Source: Cyanobacteriota bacterium SRBZ.bins.94.201705 (lineage in GTDB: Bacteria; Cyanobacteriota; Cyanobacteriia; Cyanobacteriales; Cyanobacteriaceae). Taken from it: a stretch of 64,000 nucleotides of DNA. The notes beneath the pieces were generated by a model. The model had not been told where the DNA came from, made no database searches, and worked only from the letters and a program-made list of their open reading frames with translations. The DNA lies in the NCBI GenBank assembly GCA_030549855.1, contig JAUQQP010000031.1, positions 1-64,000 of the forward strand, in the 5' to 3' direction. A program made the position numbers and the translations under genes. Position 1 is the stretch's first letter, and every line of letters begins with the position of its first letter. Of this stretch, positions 27,604 to 38,528 are shown in pieces.

Positions 27604-29010
27604 CAGAGTTTCGGTGTTGTACAAGGGGGATTTAGCCGACAGATTCGGCTTGGAGGCCATCACATAGGCTAACAGGGCACATATTACAGAAACCACATAG
27701 CTGAAGTCTAATCCCAACAGATAGTGGGATACAAGCCAGGTGGCGGCCCCAGTTATAATAGCCGCCTTTGCCGACAGGGCATTGCCTAGGGGAGAATACA
27801 ACCCCAAAATCATGGCCACAAAAATCCCAGAGGTGCCAAAAGCCGATGCCTCCTCTACCAGACTATATACCCCCTCCCCATATATGGCCAGGATAAAGGC
27901 AATAATCCCCATGCAGACAACAGTAACTCTTTGTAAGTATAGTTTAGTCCTTTCCCGCATATTGCCCCACAAGGGGATGATAATATTGTGGGATAGCAAG
28001 GCTGAACAAGCCAATAAGGCACTATCCACCGTGGACAAAATAGCCGATACCAAGGCGCCAGTAAACACAATGTAAAGGGAGGGGGGTAGAAATTTCCTGG
28101 CTACCACTGACAAAATTTGTTCCTCTTCCGTTAACCCAGGGAAAAGAGTAAAGCCAATCAACCCTAAACAAAGGGGAATTAATCCTATTAGCAAATAACA
28201 CAAGGCGGCAAACAGAGTCGCCCTCCTGGCTATCACCTGATTTCTGGAGGCTAATACCCTCGATACCAACTCCTGGGCTACTAATGAACCAGTAATGGGC
28301 ACTAACCAGGTTTCTAAAAATACTAACCCCTGGTGGATAATATTGTCATCGGCGTAGTCCAGCCAGTTAAGACGACTGGGTTCAATTTGGGCTAAAGTGG
28401 GACTTATGCCCCCAAAATAGCTAAATACCGAGAAAATCAGGAAAAATAAACCAATAATCAGGATTGTGCCCTGTAACAGGTCAGTCCAGGCATCAGCTAA
28501 TAACCCCCCAGAAACGGTATAAACAATCACCACCATGGCAGCAAGGAAAATGGCCGTCTCTACCTTCAGGGAAGAAGCGGAGGAGAGAATGAGGCCAAAA
28601 GCCTTTATCTGTGCCGCTGCCCAAAAAAGAGAACCAGGGATGAGAAACACCGCCGTCAGCTTTTCCACCCGGGGAGAAAATCTTACCCGAAAATAGTCGG
28701 CCAAGGTGGTCAGTTTTAGTCTATATAGGGGCACGGCTATAAACAATCCCATTACCAACAAACAGAGGGTATAGCCAAAGGGATCAGTCCTTACCCCCGC
28801 CAAACCCTCTGCATAGGCCGCCCCCGCCGTGCCTACACAACTTTCTGCCCCAAACCAGGTGGCAAAAATGGAAAATACCGCCAGGGGGTAACCTAAAGAC
28901 CTTCCCCCCAACAGATAATCGTTCTCATTCTTGACACTCCTCGATACTACAAACCCTATGACGAGTTGTAGGACCACATAAACCAGAATTCCCAGCAACA
29001 ACCCGTTCAT
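27598..29010 (-). CDS. Sodium:solute symporter family transporter
   Basis: About 13 hydrophobic helices and SSS-family motifs (NDYLLGGRSLGYPLAVFSIF, ATWFGAESCVGTAGAAY, GGLLADAWTDLLQGTILIIG, AILSTVDSALLACSALLSHN) identify a Na+-coupled solute importer of the PutP/PanF superfamily. The substrate cannot be read from the sequence. The start is well marked by GGAGGAGAGGA before the ATG. It is divergent from hemL across 186 bp and convergent with the SLH gene. Confidence 0.9.
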   Translation of the reverse strand: MNGLLLGILVYVVLQLVIGFVVSRSVKNENDYLLGGRSLGYPLAVFSIFATWFGAESCVGTAGAAYAEGLAGVRTDPFGYTLCLLVMGLFIAVPLYRLKLTTLADYFRVRFSPRVEKLTAVFLIPGSLFWAAAQIKAFGLILSSASSLKVETAIFLAAMVVIVYTVSGGLLADAWTDLLQGTILIIGLFFLIFSVFSYFGGISPTLAQIEPSRLNWLDYADDNIIHQGLVFLETWLVPITGSLVAQELVSRVLASRNQVIARRATLFAALCYLLIGLIPLCLGLIGFTLFPGLTEEEQILSVVARKFLPPSLYIVFTGALVSAILSTVDSALLACSALLSHNIIIPLWGNMRERTKLYLQRVTVVCMGIIAFILAIYGEGVYSLVEEASAFGTSGIFVAMILGLYSPLGNALSAKAAIITGAATWLVSHYLLGLDFSYVVSVICALLAYVMASKPNLSAKSPLYNTETLS

Positions 29011-29099
29011 TCCTCTCCTCCACTAGGGGCAACCTTATCCAAACTCTACAATAAAGACACCACAATTTACAGTAGCAATTTTTTTTAACAATATGTATG

Positions 29100-29108
29100 T
29101 GTTATAAG
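29100..29108 (+). promoter_or_regulatory. Candidate extended -10 for hemL
   Basis: TGTTATAAG matches TGnTATAaT at five of six -10 bases. It lies about 90 bp before the hemL TTG start. No good -35 is visible. Confidence 0.35.
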
Positions 29109-29196
29109 TAGTACAAAGAAGAAGATTGTGCCCGGCAACCATAGCCAAGTAAAATAAGAGGATCATGAAAAATGTGGAGAGAAAGAGGAGATAGAC

Positions 29197-30498
29197 TTGG
29201 TTACAACGAGCACATTTAAAACTACAAAATCAGAAGAAATATTCGCCGCCGCCCAAAAACTTATGCCCGGTGGCGTTAACTCCCCCGTCAGGGCTTTCAA
29301 ATCCGTAGGCGGCCAACCTATAGTCTTCGATAGGGTGAAAGGGGCATATATCTGGGATGTGGATGGTAACCAGTATATCGATTATGTGGGCTCCTGGGGC
29401 CCTGCTATCTGTGGACATGCCCACCCAGAGGTAATTCAAGCCCTCAAAGAGGCACTGGAAAAAGGTACTAGTTTCGGCGCCCCTTGTATCCAGGAAAACA
29501 TCCTGGCACAAATGGTAATCGAGGCGGTGCCTAGTATCGAAATGGTACGTTTTGTTAACTCCGGCACCGAAGCCTGTATCTCCGTGTTGAGACTCATGCG
29601 CGCCTACACCGGCAAAAACAAGATTATCAAATTCGAGGGATGTTATCATGGACACGGGGATATGTTTTTGGTCAAGGCAGGATCAGGTGTTGCTACCCTC
29701 GGATTACCAGACTCCCCCGGTGTGCCCAAGTCTGTCACCGCCGATACTCTTACTGCCCCTTACAATGACTTAGAGGCGGTTAAAAAACTCTTTATGGAGC
29801 ACAAAAATGAGATCGCCGGGGTAATATTGGAACCAGTAGTGGGGAATGCCGGTTTTATCCCCCCTGACGCTGGCTTTTTAGAAGGCTTGAGAATACTTAC
29901 CCAGGAAAACAATGCCCTACTAGTATTCGACGAGGTGATGACTGGTTTCCGCATCGCCTACGGCGGCGCCCAAGCTAAATTCGGTGTTACCCCCGACTTG
30001 ACTACCCTGGGTAAAATTATTGGTGGCGGTTTGCCCGTCGGTGCCTATGGCGGCAAAAAGGAAATCATGTCTATGGTAGCACCCGCCGGCCCCATGTATC
30101 AAGCCGGTACCCTTTCTGGTAACCCCCTCGCCATGACTGCCGGTATCAAAACCCTGGAATTACTCCAAAAACCCGGCACCTATGAATACCTGGAAAAAAT
30201 CACCAACAAACTCATCACCGGCTTGTTAGAAATCGCCCGTAAGGCTGGACATCAAGTCACCGGCGGCAATATCAGCGGCATGTTTGGCCTATTCTTCACC
30301 GAAGGCCCTGTCCGCAACTATAATGATGCTAAAAAGTCCGATACCGCCAAATTTGCCCGTTTCCACCGCGCTATGCTGGAAAGAGGCATTTATTTGGCCC
30401 CATCCCAATTTGAAGCCGGTTTTACCTCCATCGCCCACACCGAAGAGGATATTGACAAAACCCTTGCCGTCGCTGAGGAGGTTTTTAAAATAATATAG
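29197..30498 (+). CDS. hemL: Glutamate-1-semialdehyde 2,1-aminomutase
   Basis: A PLP enzyme making 5-aminolevulinate in the C5 pathway that feeds heme, chlorophyll and bilins. [43 protein letters not shown] and the PLP-lysine segment [18 protein letters not shown] are intact. The start is TTG: AGAGGAG lies 7 nt upstream, and the resulting [16 protein letters not shown] matches how cyanobacterial HemL proteins begin; no ATG in frame gives this N-terminus. A strong terminator follows at 30533. Confidence 0.97.
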   Translation: MVTTSTFKTTKSEEIFAAAQKLMPGGVNSPVRAFKSVGGQPIVFDRVKGAYIWDVDGNQYIDYVGSWGPAICGHAHPEVIQALKEALEKGTSFGAPCIQENILAQMVIEAVPSIEMVRFVNSGTEACISVLRLMRAYTGKNKIIKFEGCYHGHGDMFLVKAGSGVATLGLPDSPGVPKSVTADTLTAPYNDLEAVKKLFMEHKNEIAGVILEPVVGNAGFIPPDAGFLEGLRILTQENNALLVFDEVMTGFRIAYGGAQAKFGVTPDLTTLGKIIGGGLPVGAYGGKKEIMSMVAPAGPMYQAGTLSGNPLAMTAGIKTLELLQKPGTYEYLEKITNKLITGLLEIARKAGHQVTGGNISGMFGLFFTEGPVRNYNDAKKSDTAKFARFHRAMLERGIYLAPSQFEAGFTSIAHTEEDIDKTLAVAEEVFKII

Positions 30499-30532
30499 TT
30501 AGCCCTAGTGAGCGTTTTTATTTTTCTCTCGC

Positions 30533-30555
30533 CCCCCTCTTGGGGGACATTTTTT
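30533..30555 (+). terminator. Intrinsic terminator after hemL
   Basis: A perfect CCCCC / GGGGG stem with a TCTT loop is followed within 3 nt by six T. It is placed 35 bp after the hemL stop and before the convergent STAS gene. Confidence 0.8.
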
Positions 30556-30592
30556 CTCAGCAATTTCCCGCTAATTTATCTCTTTCTTTTGT

Positions 30593-30934
30593 CTAAGCCA
30601 CTAGCGAAACATCATCTACTACCTTTTCGTAATTTTCCTCTTTTATCCCCAAAACCTGATCCAAACGACTAATCTCAAAAATCATCCTAACAGACGGGCA
30701 AACGTTTGTCAGATATAGACTCTTCCCCCTTTTTTTTGCCTCCTGATAAGCCTTTACCAACGCAATTAAACCACTGGAATTGACTAACTCTACCTCACTA
30801 AAATCCACAATAATCTCCTTGTCTTCACTGTTTTCTATTAATCTGAGTAGTTCCTCCTCAAACTGACTCTGGTTTGTGTGATCTATTATACCTCTTGGCT
30901 TTAATATCTCCCTCTTATTCATACTCTTGTTCAT
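30593..30934 (-). CDS. STAS-domain anti-sigma-antagonist-like protein
   Basis: A 113-residue SpoIIAA-type STAS domain: GIIDHTNQSQFEEELLRL, IIVDFSEVELVNSSGLIALV and KSLYLTNVCPSVRMIFEISR. The Ser-Ser-Gly at the phosphorylation loop is intact, so it could be switched by a SpoIIAB-like kinase and a PP2C phosphatase, neither of which is in the window. ATG 30934 follows GAGGAG at about 9 nt; a second ATG lies four codons on. It may take part in partner-switching control of gene expression or motility. Confidence 0.88.
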   Translation of the reverse strand: MNKSMNKREILKPRGIIDHTNQSQFEEELLRLIENSEDKEIIVDFSEVELVNSSGLIALVKAYQEAKKRGKSLYLTNVCPSVRMIFEISRLDQVLGIKEENYEKVVDDVSLVA

Positions 30935-31366
30935 ATCCCTTCACTCCTCATCCAATATAGTTTATACTGGTCTTTTTGTTTCCCTGGATTATTAGTTAGT
31001 ACCTAGGAAAATTTAGGGTTTTGGGAATAATAATAATACCTTCTTCCACCTTTTGCCTACCCCCTTTTAATTTTTTCTCCCCTCACCAAACCACTACTTC
31101 TACCGTCCATTGTATCACAGGCTACAAAAAAAAGGCCAGAAGGAGTATATGTACAAAACTCCACATTTTCTCCACAGTTGTGTGAAATAATTTTAAGTGT
31201 GAACTTTTTATAGGGATTGTCTACACAGTTCTAGTATTACTATGGGTATAATGGTACCAACAAGTCCAGTGCCCCGTTAACCCCTCTGTTATGGGTTATA
31301 AAACTTAAAATTGCCTTTCTAAAAGTACTATAATTAAAATCGTATATCATTTGTATTCTAAAATGG
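30935..31366. other. 432-bp intergenic region between the STAS and GGDEF genes
   Basis: It is AT-rich with no ORF of substance, no tRNA and no clear hairpin with U-tract. TATAAT hexamers on the plus strand at 31247 and 31329 could serve the GGDEF gene, though neither has a -35 at the right distance. One DnaA-box-like TTCTCCACA occurs alone. Confidence 0.5.
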
Positions 31367-33220
31367 ATGCAGGGGAGAGAGTCAGCTAGGCCTTTTGAGG
31401 ACAAAAAATGTTACGACAAACCTATTACAACCAGGAATAAACCTCAAGAATATTGGGGCAACAACGGCAGGAAAATAGAAACCAATGGCCATCATAATTT
31501 CTTCTTGCCTATGGAACTCACTGCTGACGGTGACAAGTATAAACACATACTCATTGTCCGAGAAGGGGATAGTTATAATTTTTTCCATCTCCACAAGCCT
31601 GTCCATGAAATAGGACGCCGTAAAGATGCAGATATTCTCATTGAAGATGCCGCTGTCTCTCGCTACCAAGCTACCCTTGTCAGAGAATATGATGCCGAAA
31701 ATAATAACTATTTCTATAGGATAATTGACGGTACTTTATGGGGTAAAAGATGTAAAAATGGCCTGATAATCAACAGAAAAAAGTATATTTTTAAAATCCT
31801 GGAACACGGAGATATAATCTACTTTAGCCAACGGACAATCGCCCGCTATCTCGTAATAGAAAATAACCTGGAGGAAAAAGCTAAAACCCTGATAGAAAGT
31901 TTCGAGGATTCCTCCTTCAAAAGAAGGGCTATTGTAGACTTCTCCAAAAACACCCTAACTCTTGACGAAAACGACACAAATGAAAACCCTGAAAAAGAAA
32001 AGGAACAGTCGGATTCGTCAAACAAAACTGATTCTTTTGCCGAATTAAGCCCCTATCCTATCATAGAATTAAACCTCCAGGGAGAAATCACCTATTACAA
32101 TCCCGCCGCTATCATCCTCTTCCCCGACTTGAAATTGCAAGGGAAAAATCACCCAATTTTTGATAACATTTTCCTCCCTTCACAGTATACCGTCCACGGC
32201 AACCTCTTCGTTAGAGAAGTGCGTTATGGTGATAGAATCTTTGAACAATATACCCACTATTTACCAGATTTAAAGGTAATTAGAACCTACGTTTTTGACT
32301 TTACGGAAAGAAAACAGGTAGAGGCTAGGCTGAGGGATAATGAGGCTAAATACCGCGCCGTAGTGGAACAAGTTAAAGAGGGAATATTTATCTTCACCTC
32401 GGAGGATTATAAAATCATAGAAGCTAATGCCTATGCCAGTAAGATTCTGGGTTATAGTTGCGAGGAATTAACTAACTTAAAATTTTTGGAATTGTTGGAA
32501 AATGTTGCCGTAGATTTGAGATACAAACTGAGGGTATTAAGAGAAACAGGAGGCTGTTTTCGAGAAGAATTGAGGCTAAAAGTAAAAAACAACGCCCCCA
32601 TAGATGTAGAATTAACCGTGAGTGCAATAAACTATCACAATAAGTTGGTTTACTGTTCGGTTTTTAGGGATATTAGCGAGAGAAAAAGAATGGAACAAGA
32701 ATTAAAATATCTGGCACATCATGATACCCTAACCGGTTTGTGTAAGAGAAATTATTTCCGGGAAAATGCCTCAAAAATTCTGACAAAAGCCAAACAGGCA
32801 AGTAGCAAAATGGCCTTGATGTTTGTAGATGTAGATCATTTTAAGGAAATTAACGACAATTATGGCCATGACATAGGGGATTTGCTATTAAAAAGTTTTG
32901 CGGAAAGACTAAAAGGGTGTTTGAAGAAAAAAGACTGTGTCGCCAGATGGGGAGGAGATGAGTTTGTAGTACTGACTTGCGACATACCCTCCCTGGAAAA
33001 TCTAGTAATGATTGTAGAAAGAATTATAAATAACATCCGCCGTCCATTTATTTTCGACAAGGTAACCATTAAAACCTCTACCAGCATTGGTGTATCCCTT
33101 TTTCCCAAACATGGAGAGGATTTGGATTCCCTTTTGAAGAAGGCGGATGAAGCACTGTATGTTACCAAAAGAAATGGACGGAATGGCTACACCATAGCTG
33201 AATATGAAGGGGATTGGTAA
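31367..33220 (+). CDS. FHA-PAS-PAS-GGDEF diguanylate cyclase
   Basis: A soluble signalling protein. It has an FHA domain (about residues 60-165; HEIGRRKDADILIEDAAVSR), a first diverged PAS (about 225-315; PYPIIELNLQGEITYYNPAA), a second PAS (about 325-440) and a GGDEF domain (about 445-610) with HHDTLTGLCKRNYF, DVDHFKEINDNYGHDIGD and the active-site loop RWGGDEF (529-533). c-di-GMP synthesis is therefore predicted. The inhibitory RxxD site five residues upstream reads K520-K-K-D523, so product inhibition may be weakened. There is no EAL domain. FHA implies recognition of phosphothreonine partners. Confidence 0.9.
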   Translation: MQGRESARPFEDKKCYDKPITTRNKPQEYWGNNGRKIETNGHHNFFLPMELTADGDKYKHILIVREGDSYNFFHLHKPVHEIGRRKDADILIEDAAVSRYQATLVREYDAENNNYFYRIIDGTLWGKRCKNGLIINRKKYIFKILEHGDIIYFSQRTIARYLVIENNLEEKAKTLIESFEDSSFKRRAIVDFSKNTLTLDENDTNENPEKEKEQSDSSNKTDSFAELSPYPIIELNLQGEITYYNPAAIILFPDLKLQGKNHPIFDNIFLPSQYTVHGNLFVREVRYGDRIFEQYTHYLPDLKVIRTYVFDFTERKQVEARLRDNEAKYRAVVEQVKEGIFIFTSEDYKIIEANAYASKILGYSCEELTNLKFLELLENVAVDLRYKLRVLRETGGCFREELRLKVKNNAPIDVELTVSAINYHNKLVYCSVFRDISERKRMEQELKYLAHHDTLTGLCKRNYFRENASKILTKAKQASSKMALMFVDVDHFKEINDNYGHDIGDLLLKSFAERLKGCLKKKDCVARWGGDEFVVLTCDIPSLENLVMIVERIINNIRRPFIFDKVTIKTSTSIGVSLFPKHGEDLDSLLKKADEALYVTKRNGRNGYTIAEYEGDW

Positions 33221-33222
33221 GA

Positions 33223-34317
33223 CTAAGACAGTCTCCCTTTTAAAAGGGAAGAGGCAAGGAAAGGACTGAGAATCAATATCAGCAGCATCCTGGTCATCTG
33301 CATGGTCAACACCAAGGCACAGTCTCCCCCTAATTCTACCACTGTTGCCATCATAGCCGTTATACCTCCCGGTGTCGAGCCTAAGAGGGCAGTAAGTGGG
33401 TCAATATGAGTGATAACATGAAACAGATAACCCGTAAAAAAGCAGGCTAGTATCAACAACAGTACCAATGCCGCTTCTAGTATTACGGCTTTTAGTAATT
33501 TTTGTGCCGTTTCGGTTTCAAATTTCAAACCTATACTTAAACCCAGGAAAAATAAGGCCCCTCTGAATATAGGAGTAGGGATTTGAATTTGATAGGGGAA
33601 CAGAATAAATACCAGTAAACCCAGGAAAAAGGGCACTAAAAACAGATTGGAGGGAATTGAAATTCTTTTGGCTAACCACACGCTTGCAGTCAACAGAATG
33701 GCTACCAAGGCAAGATTTTCTAGGGGTGGCAGAAAAGGACGATTTCCCAGTAAGCCAGTAATATCAGTGGTGCCACTGGGGGTAGCTATTTTTGAGAGGA
33801 AAAAAGTGGCAATGATGGGGATAATTACAGACACCATTAGGATTCGCAGATATTGTAACACAGCCACGGCAATGGCATCTGCCCCCATCTGTTCACTCAT
33901 AGCCACTAAACTTGGGCCAGCACCAGGTATACAGCCCAAAAAACTGGTAGCTGGGTCAATTTTGGCCAATTTGTGGATTATATAGCCATTAAGCAGGCTC
34001 AGACTCCCGGTAACTACAATACACAACAGCAGGGGCAGAAAATAGTCTTTGGCCTTTAAGAGAGTCTCCGGGGAAAAACGACTAGCGGTAACTAGGGCAA
34101 TTATAGCCTGGGCAATGACATTTAGGGATTTTGGTAGTGGCGCTGATTTCTTCTGAAATACGACGAAAAGAACAGCACATAATAGGGGCATCAATAACCA
34201 AGTTATAGGCAAATGGTATTTATCCCCCAACCAGGCGGTGACAAAGGCAAAAACCATCAAAACAGACAAAGAAACTGGTGTAAAGGCGCCTTCCGATTTT
34301 GCTACAGCCAGTGACAT
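33223..34317 (-). CDS. AbrB-family (COG3180) integral membrane protein
   Basis: About ten membrane helices arranged as two similar halves, the AbrB duplication layout; repeated motifs include PATSFLGCIPGAGPSLVAMS in the first half and DPLTALLGSTPGGITAMMAT in the second. The family was once named putative ammonia monooxygenase and is now seen as a transporter-like or regulatory membrane protein of unknown substrate. It is convergent with the GGDEF gene across a 2-bp gap. The ribosome site is weak. Confidence 0.85.
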   Translation of the reverse strand: MSLAVAKSEGAFTPVSLSVLMVFAFVTAWLGDKYHLPITWLLMPLLCAVLFVVFQKKSAPLPKSLNVIAQAIIALVTASRFSPETLLKAKDYFLPLLLCIVVTGSLSLLNGYIIHKLAKIDPATSFLGCIPGAGPSLVAMSEQMGADAIAVAVLQYLRILMVSVIIPIIATFFLSKIATPSGTTDITGLLGNRPFLPPLENLALVAILLTASVWLAKRISIPSNLFLVPFFLGLLVFILFPYQIQIPTPIFRGALFFLGLSIGLKFETETAQKLLKAVILEAALVLLLILACFFTGYLFHVITHIDPLTALLGSTPGGITAMMATVVELGGDCALVLTMQMTRMLLILILSPFLASSLLKGRLS

Positions 34318-34417
34318 TTTATTTTCTGCGGTGAGTGATGATATTTCCCCTTATGTTATAGCATTTTTTTTCTTTTCACCATGTTTATATTTGGTAAAAT
34401 CCTATACAACAGTTATT

Positions 34418-35209
34418 CTATTTCTTCCTCAATTCTAAGGTGTAGAAATAGAGTGCTACAGGCCTATTTAGGGCCAAAAAGTAATCCGGATCTTCCCAAG
34501 ACAAGTATACAGCAGTCCATTGTTTTGCTCTAATTAAATTGGGCTCAACCAGGTTATAATCAGTCAAGGTTTCTACCAGGTTAACATAGACTATAGGCGC
34601 ATTTTTGTACACCCCCTCCGGGCTACTAAAAAACTGTCTAGTAATTTCGCAGGTGATAAATCTAGTGGGGGATACTGTTTCTTGTTGTCTGCTAATCACT
34701 GTTGAGATTAGTTTATTATTCTCCGCAAATATAGTAGTCTGTTCATTAGGATTTTTGGGGTTTACCGTAACCGATTGGACATTTTCTTCCCCCAAATAGG
34801 CCTTAGTAATAGCCATGCCGTTGAAGGCTCTGTCTGCTACAATTACCTCCTTACTGTGGAAAGTTTCCGGAAAAAGTAGAGAGAATTTCGGGGAAATTTC
34901 GTCTCGGATATATCTTACATTGAATTTTATTTCTTTATCCAGATATTTCTTGTTACTCTCAAATCCAGGAGTAACTAATCTTGGGGCAAGAGGGGCAATT
35001 TGTTCCCTCAAAATACTGGTGACTTCCCATTCCCCTTCAAACCACTCCGGGAAGTATAAATCTTCTTCTCTGTTGAGGAACAATATCTGACTTTCCCAGT
35101 GGGGGTATTGGTTGATTCTATCCTGTAATATTCCGGCGGTGGCGGGGAAGGGTATGAGAGGAAAAATGAAGATGTTTACTATTAGAAAAAGGATGATTTC
35201 TTTCAACAT
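34418..35209 (-). CDS. Secreted protein resembling DUF6816
   Basis: An N-terminal signal sequence (EIILFLIVNIFIFPLIPFPA, Ala-rich cleavage site) is followed by a soluble domain with YPHWESQILFL, LYFPEWFEGEWEVTSIL and a C-terminal lipocalin-like beta pattern. I associate it with the cyanobacterial/plastid DUF6816 family of lumenal or periplasmic proteins; the assignment is from memory. I chose ATG 35209 over TTG 35221. It follows groEL on the same strand across about 55 bp. Function unknown. Confidence 0.7.
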   Translation of the reverse strand: MLKEIILFLIVNIFIFPLIPFPATAGILQDRINQYPHWESQILFLNREEDLYFPEWFEGEWEVTSILREQIAPLAPRLVTPGFESNKKYLDKEIKFNVRYIRDEISPKFSLLFPETFHSKEVIVADRAFNGMAITKAYLGEENVQSVTVNPKNPNEQTTIFAENNKLISTVISRQQETVSPTRFITCEITRQFFSSPEGVYKNAPIVYVNLVETLTDYNLVEPNLIRAKQWTAVYLSWEDPDYFLALNRPVALYFYTLELRKK

Positions 35210-35264
35210 TTTTACACCCAACTAGGAGAATACCCCCTCCGGGTGGGAGAGGGGAGTAGGATTA

Positions 35265-36923
<1,659 letters not shown>

Positions 36924-37005
36924 TTACCACCCTTGGGCAAAGGCGAGGAGCTTTTTGTGATATTCTCTACAAACAAGTCTTTATTCTCTCAAGCACTTTT
37001 GAAAT

Positions 37006-38037
37006 ATGGCAGATACACAACCTTCCCAAACAGAGATAGCTGAGGCTTTATCTGTAACCGCCGACTTACAATTTGAACTACCAGATCCCTATGACGAGGA
37101 GATAGAGGAAGAAGAATTTTTCCGGAGGGTGGATGACGTATGGCGAGTGTGTGATCGCTTTGACCTACAAACGGATATATGGAGGGGGAGAATTCTAAGG
37201 GCAGTAAGGGATAGAGAGAAAAAAAGAGGGGAAGGCAGGGGTAGTGGTTTTCTCAACTGGTTGAAACAAAGGGATATTACCAAGAGTCAAGCCTATGCCC
37301 TAATCCAGTTGGCTAATAGTGCGGATGCCCTGTTAGCGGAGGGGAATTTGTCTTTTGAAGCCATCAACAATTTCAGTAAAAGGGCGTTTCTGGAGACTGC
37401 TAAGGCGCAACCGGAAATTCAAAAGTTAGTAAGCGAGGAGGCACAAAAAGGCAAACGCATTACCCGTAGGGAAGTAAAACAACTGACAGAAGAATACACG
37501 GCTATCAATTCGGAATTGTTGCCTGATACCGTCAAGGAAAAAGCCGTAGATGGCAGTCTGCCACCACGTCATTTGGCACCACTGGTAAAGGAGTTGGAAA
37601 AGCTGCCACCACCGCAAATTGAGGAAATTCAAAGGGAAATTGAATCTAACCCCCATCTGGATACTGTCAAACAAATGACTTCCACCGCCAAGAATCTAAG
37701 TAGGTATTTTGACGCAGTAGCCCGGGTGGAGACTATCAGAAATTCCCCTTTGGATATATCTGCCGCCTTAGAAGAGGCTATGAGACTGGATTGTCTTAGC
37801 CTTACCGCTGACTTGGTCAAACAGGCTACTCACCTGGAACAGCTTGTGGTCAAATTATACACTCTGTGGAAGAAACTAGGCAGTTTGGCGGATCGTCTTT
37901 ATGTGGAAACAGGAAGTAGTACACCTCATTTACGCTCCCTCCTCAGTTGTTTGGAAAAACTTACCAGTGAAGTAATAGAAGTGCCCCTTGACGAACAGGG
38001 CAGCAAGACTATACGCTTACGTATCGTGGAGGAATGA
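37006..38037 (+). CDS. Conserved hypothetical protein with an HTH-like segment
   Basis: A 343-residue soluble, helical, highly charged protein with an acidic N-terminus (DPYDEEIEEEEFFRRVDDVW). Residues about 80-125 (FLNWLKQRDITKSQAYALIQ) resemble the helix-turn-helix of ParB/DUF3102-like DNA-binding proteins, followed by long amphipathic helices and a beta-rich end. I do not recognise a named family with confidence. It is divergent from groEL, sharing about 118 bp, and convergent with the [2Fe-2S] gene across 3 bp. A DNA-binding role is inference only. Confidence 0.7.
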   Translation: MADTQPSQTEIAEALSVTADLQFELPDPYDEEIEEEEFFRRVDDVWRVCDRFDLQTDIWRGRILRAVRDREKKRGEGRGSGFLNWLKQRDITKSQAYALIQLANSADALLAEGNLSFEAINNFSKRAFLETAKAQPEIQKLVSEEAQKGKRITRREVKQLTEEYTAINSELLPDTVKEKAVDGSLPPRHLAPLVKELEKLPPPQIEEIQREIESNPHLDTVKQMTSTAKNLSRYFDAVARVETIRNSPLDISAALEEAMRLDCLSLTADLVKQATHLEQLVVKLYTLWKKLGSLADRLYVETGSSTPHLRSLLSCLEKLTSEVIEVPLDEQGSKTIRLRIVEE

Positions 38038-38040
38038 TGG

Positions 38041-38340
38041 CTATTGTGGTTTAGTTCTGACTACCACAGGCCCTTTTACTAAGGTTTGACAGGCTAAACG
38101 GTAGTTTTCTGGTTTTCTTTTGAGTTTTCTCAGCTCAAAGTCGGTTTTTGGCGAAAGATTCTCCATCCCTTCTACAATTTCTACAATACAAGTGCCACAT
38201 TGTCCATAGCCGCCACAATTCATCAGTTTCCCCCGCCATCGGTATAAGTCAATCCCATTTTCTATGGCCTTTTTCCGCAAATTTGCCCCTTCTGCCACCA
38301 CCACTTCCTTGTTTTCATTTACAAACTTGATGGTAGTCAT
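38041..38340 (-). CDS. [2Fe-2S] ferredoxin-like protein
   Basis: A 99-residue ferredoxin fold ([20 protein letters not shown]) with the cluster ligands in [16 protein letters not shown] and a distal Cys in YRLACQTLV. The spacing C-x5-C-x2-C differs from the C-x4-C-x2-C of the ferredoxin at 13658, so it is a distinct type. I chose ATG 38340 because AAAGGAGGG sits just upstream; the longer frame starts with low-complexity residues. Its redox partner is unknown. Confidence 0.88.
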   Translation of the reverse strand: MTTIKFVNENKEVVVAEGANLRKKAIENGIDLYRWRGKLMNCGGYGQCGTCIVEIVEGMENLSPKTDFELRKLKRKPENYRLACQTLVKGPVVVRTKPQ

Positions 38341-38528
38341 TTTTCCCTCCTTTACTCTTTCTTCTTCCTCCATTGTAAATTAATTGTAAAGTTTTATATC
38401 ATAATGTTAAGACATTCTGGATAGAAAGGGCAGGGGCAAAAGGACTGTCCCTGTTTTAACATAGAAGTTTTAACATAGAAACAAGACCTAAATGTGGCTG
38501 GTGTGGTCGCCTAACTGGGATGTAAACT

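Noticed and set aside
31140-31200. DnaA-box-like TTCTCCACA near AT-rich DNA (possible replication origin)
   Set aside because: Only one imperfect box, no cluster, and no dnaA, dnaN or gyrase genes nearby.
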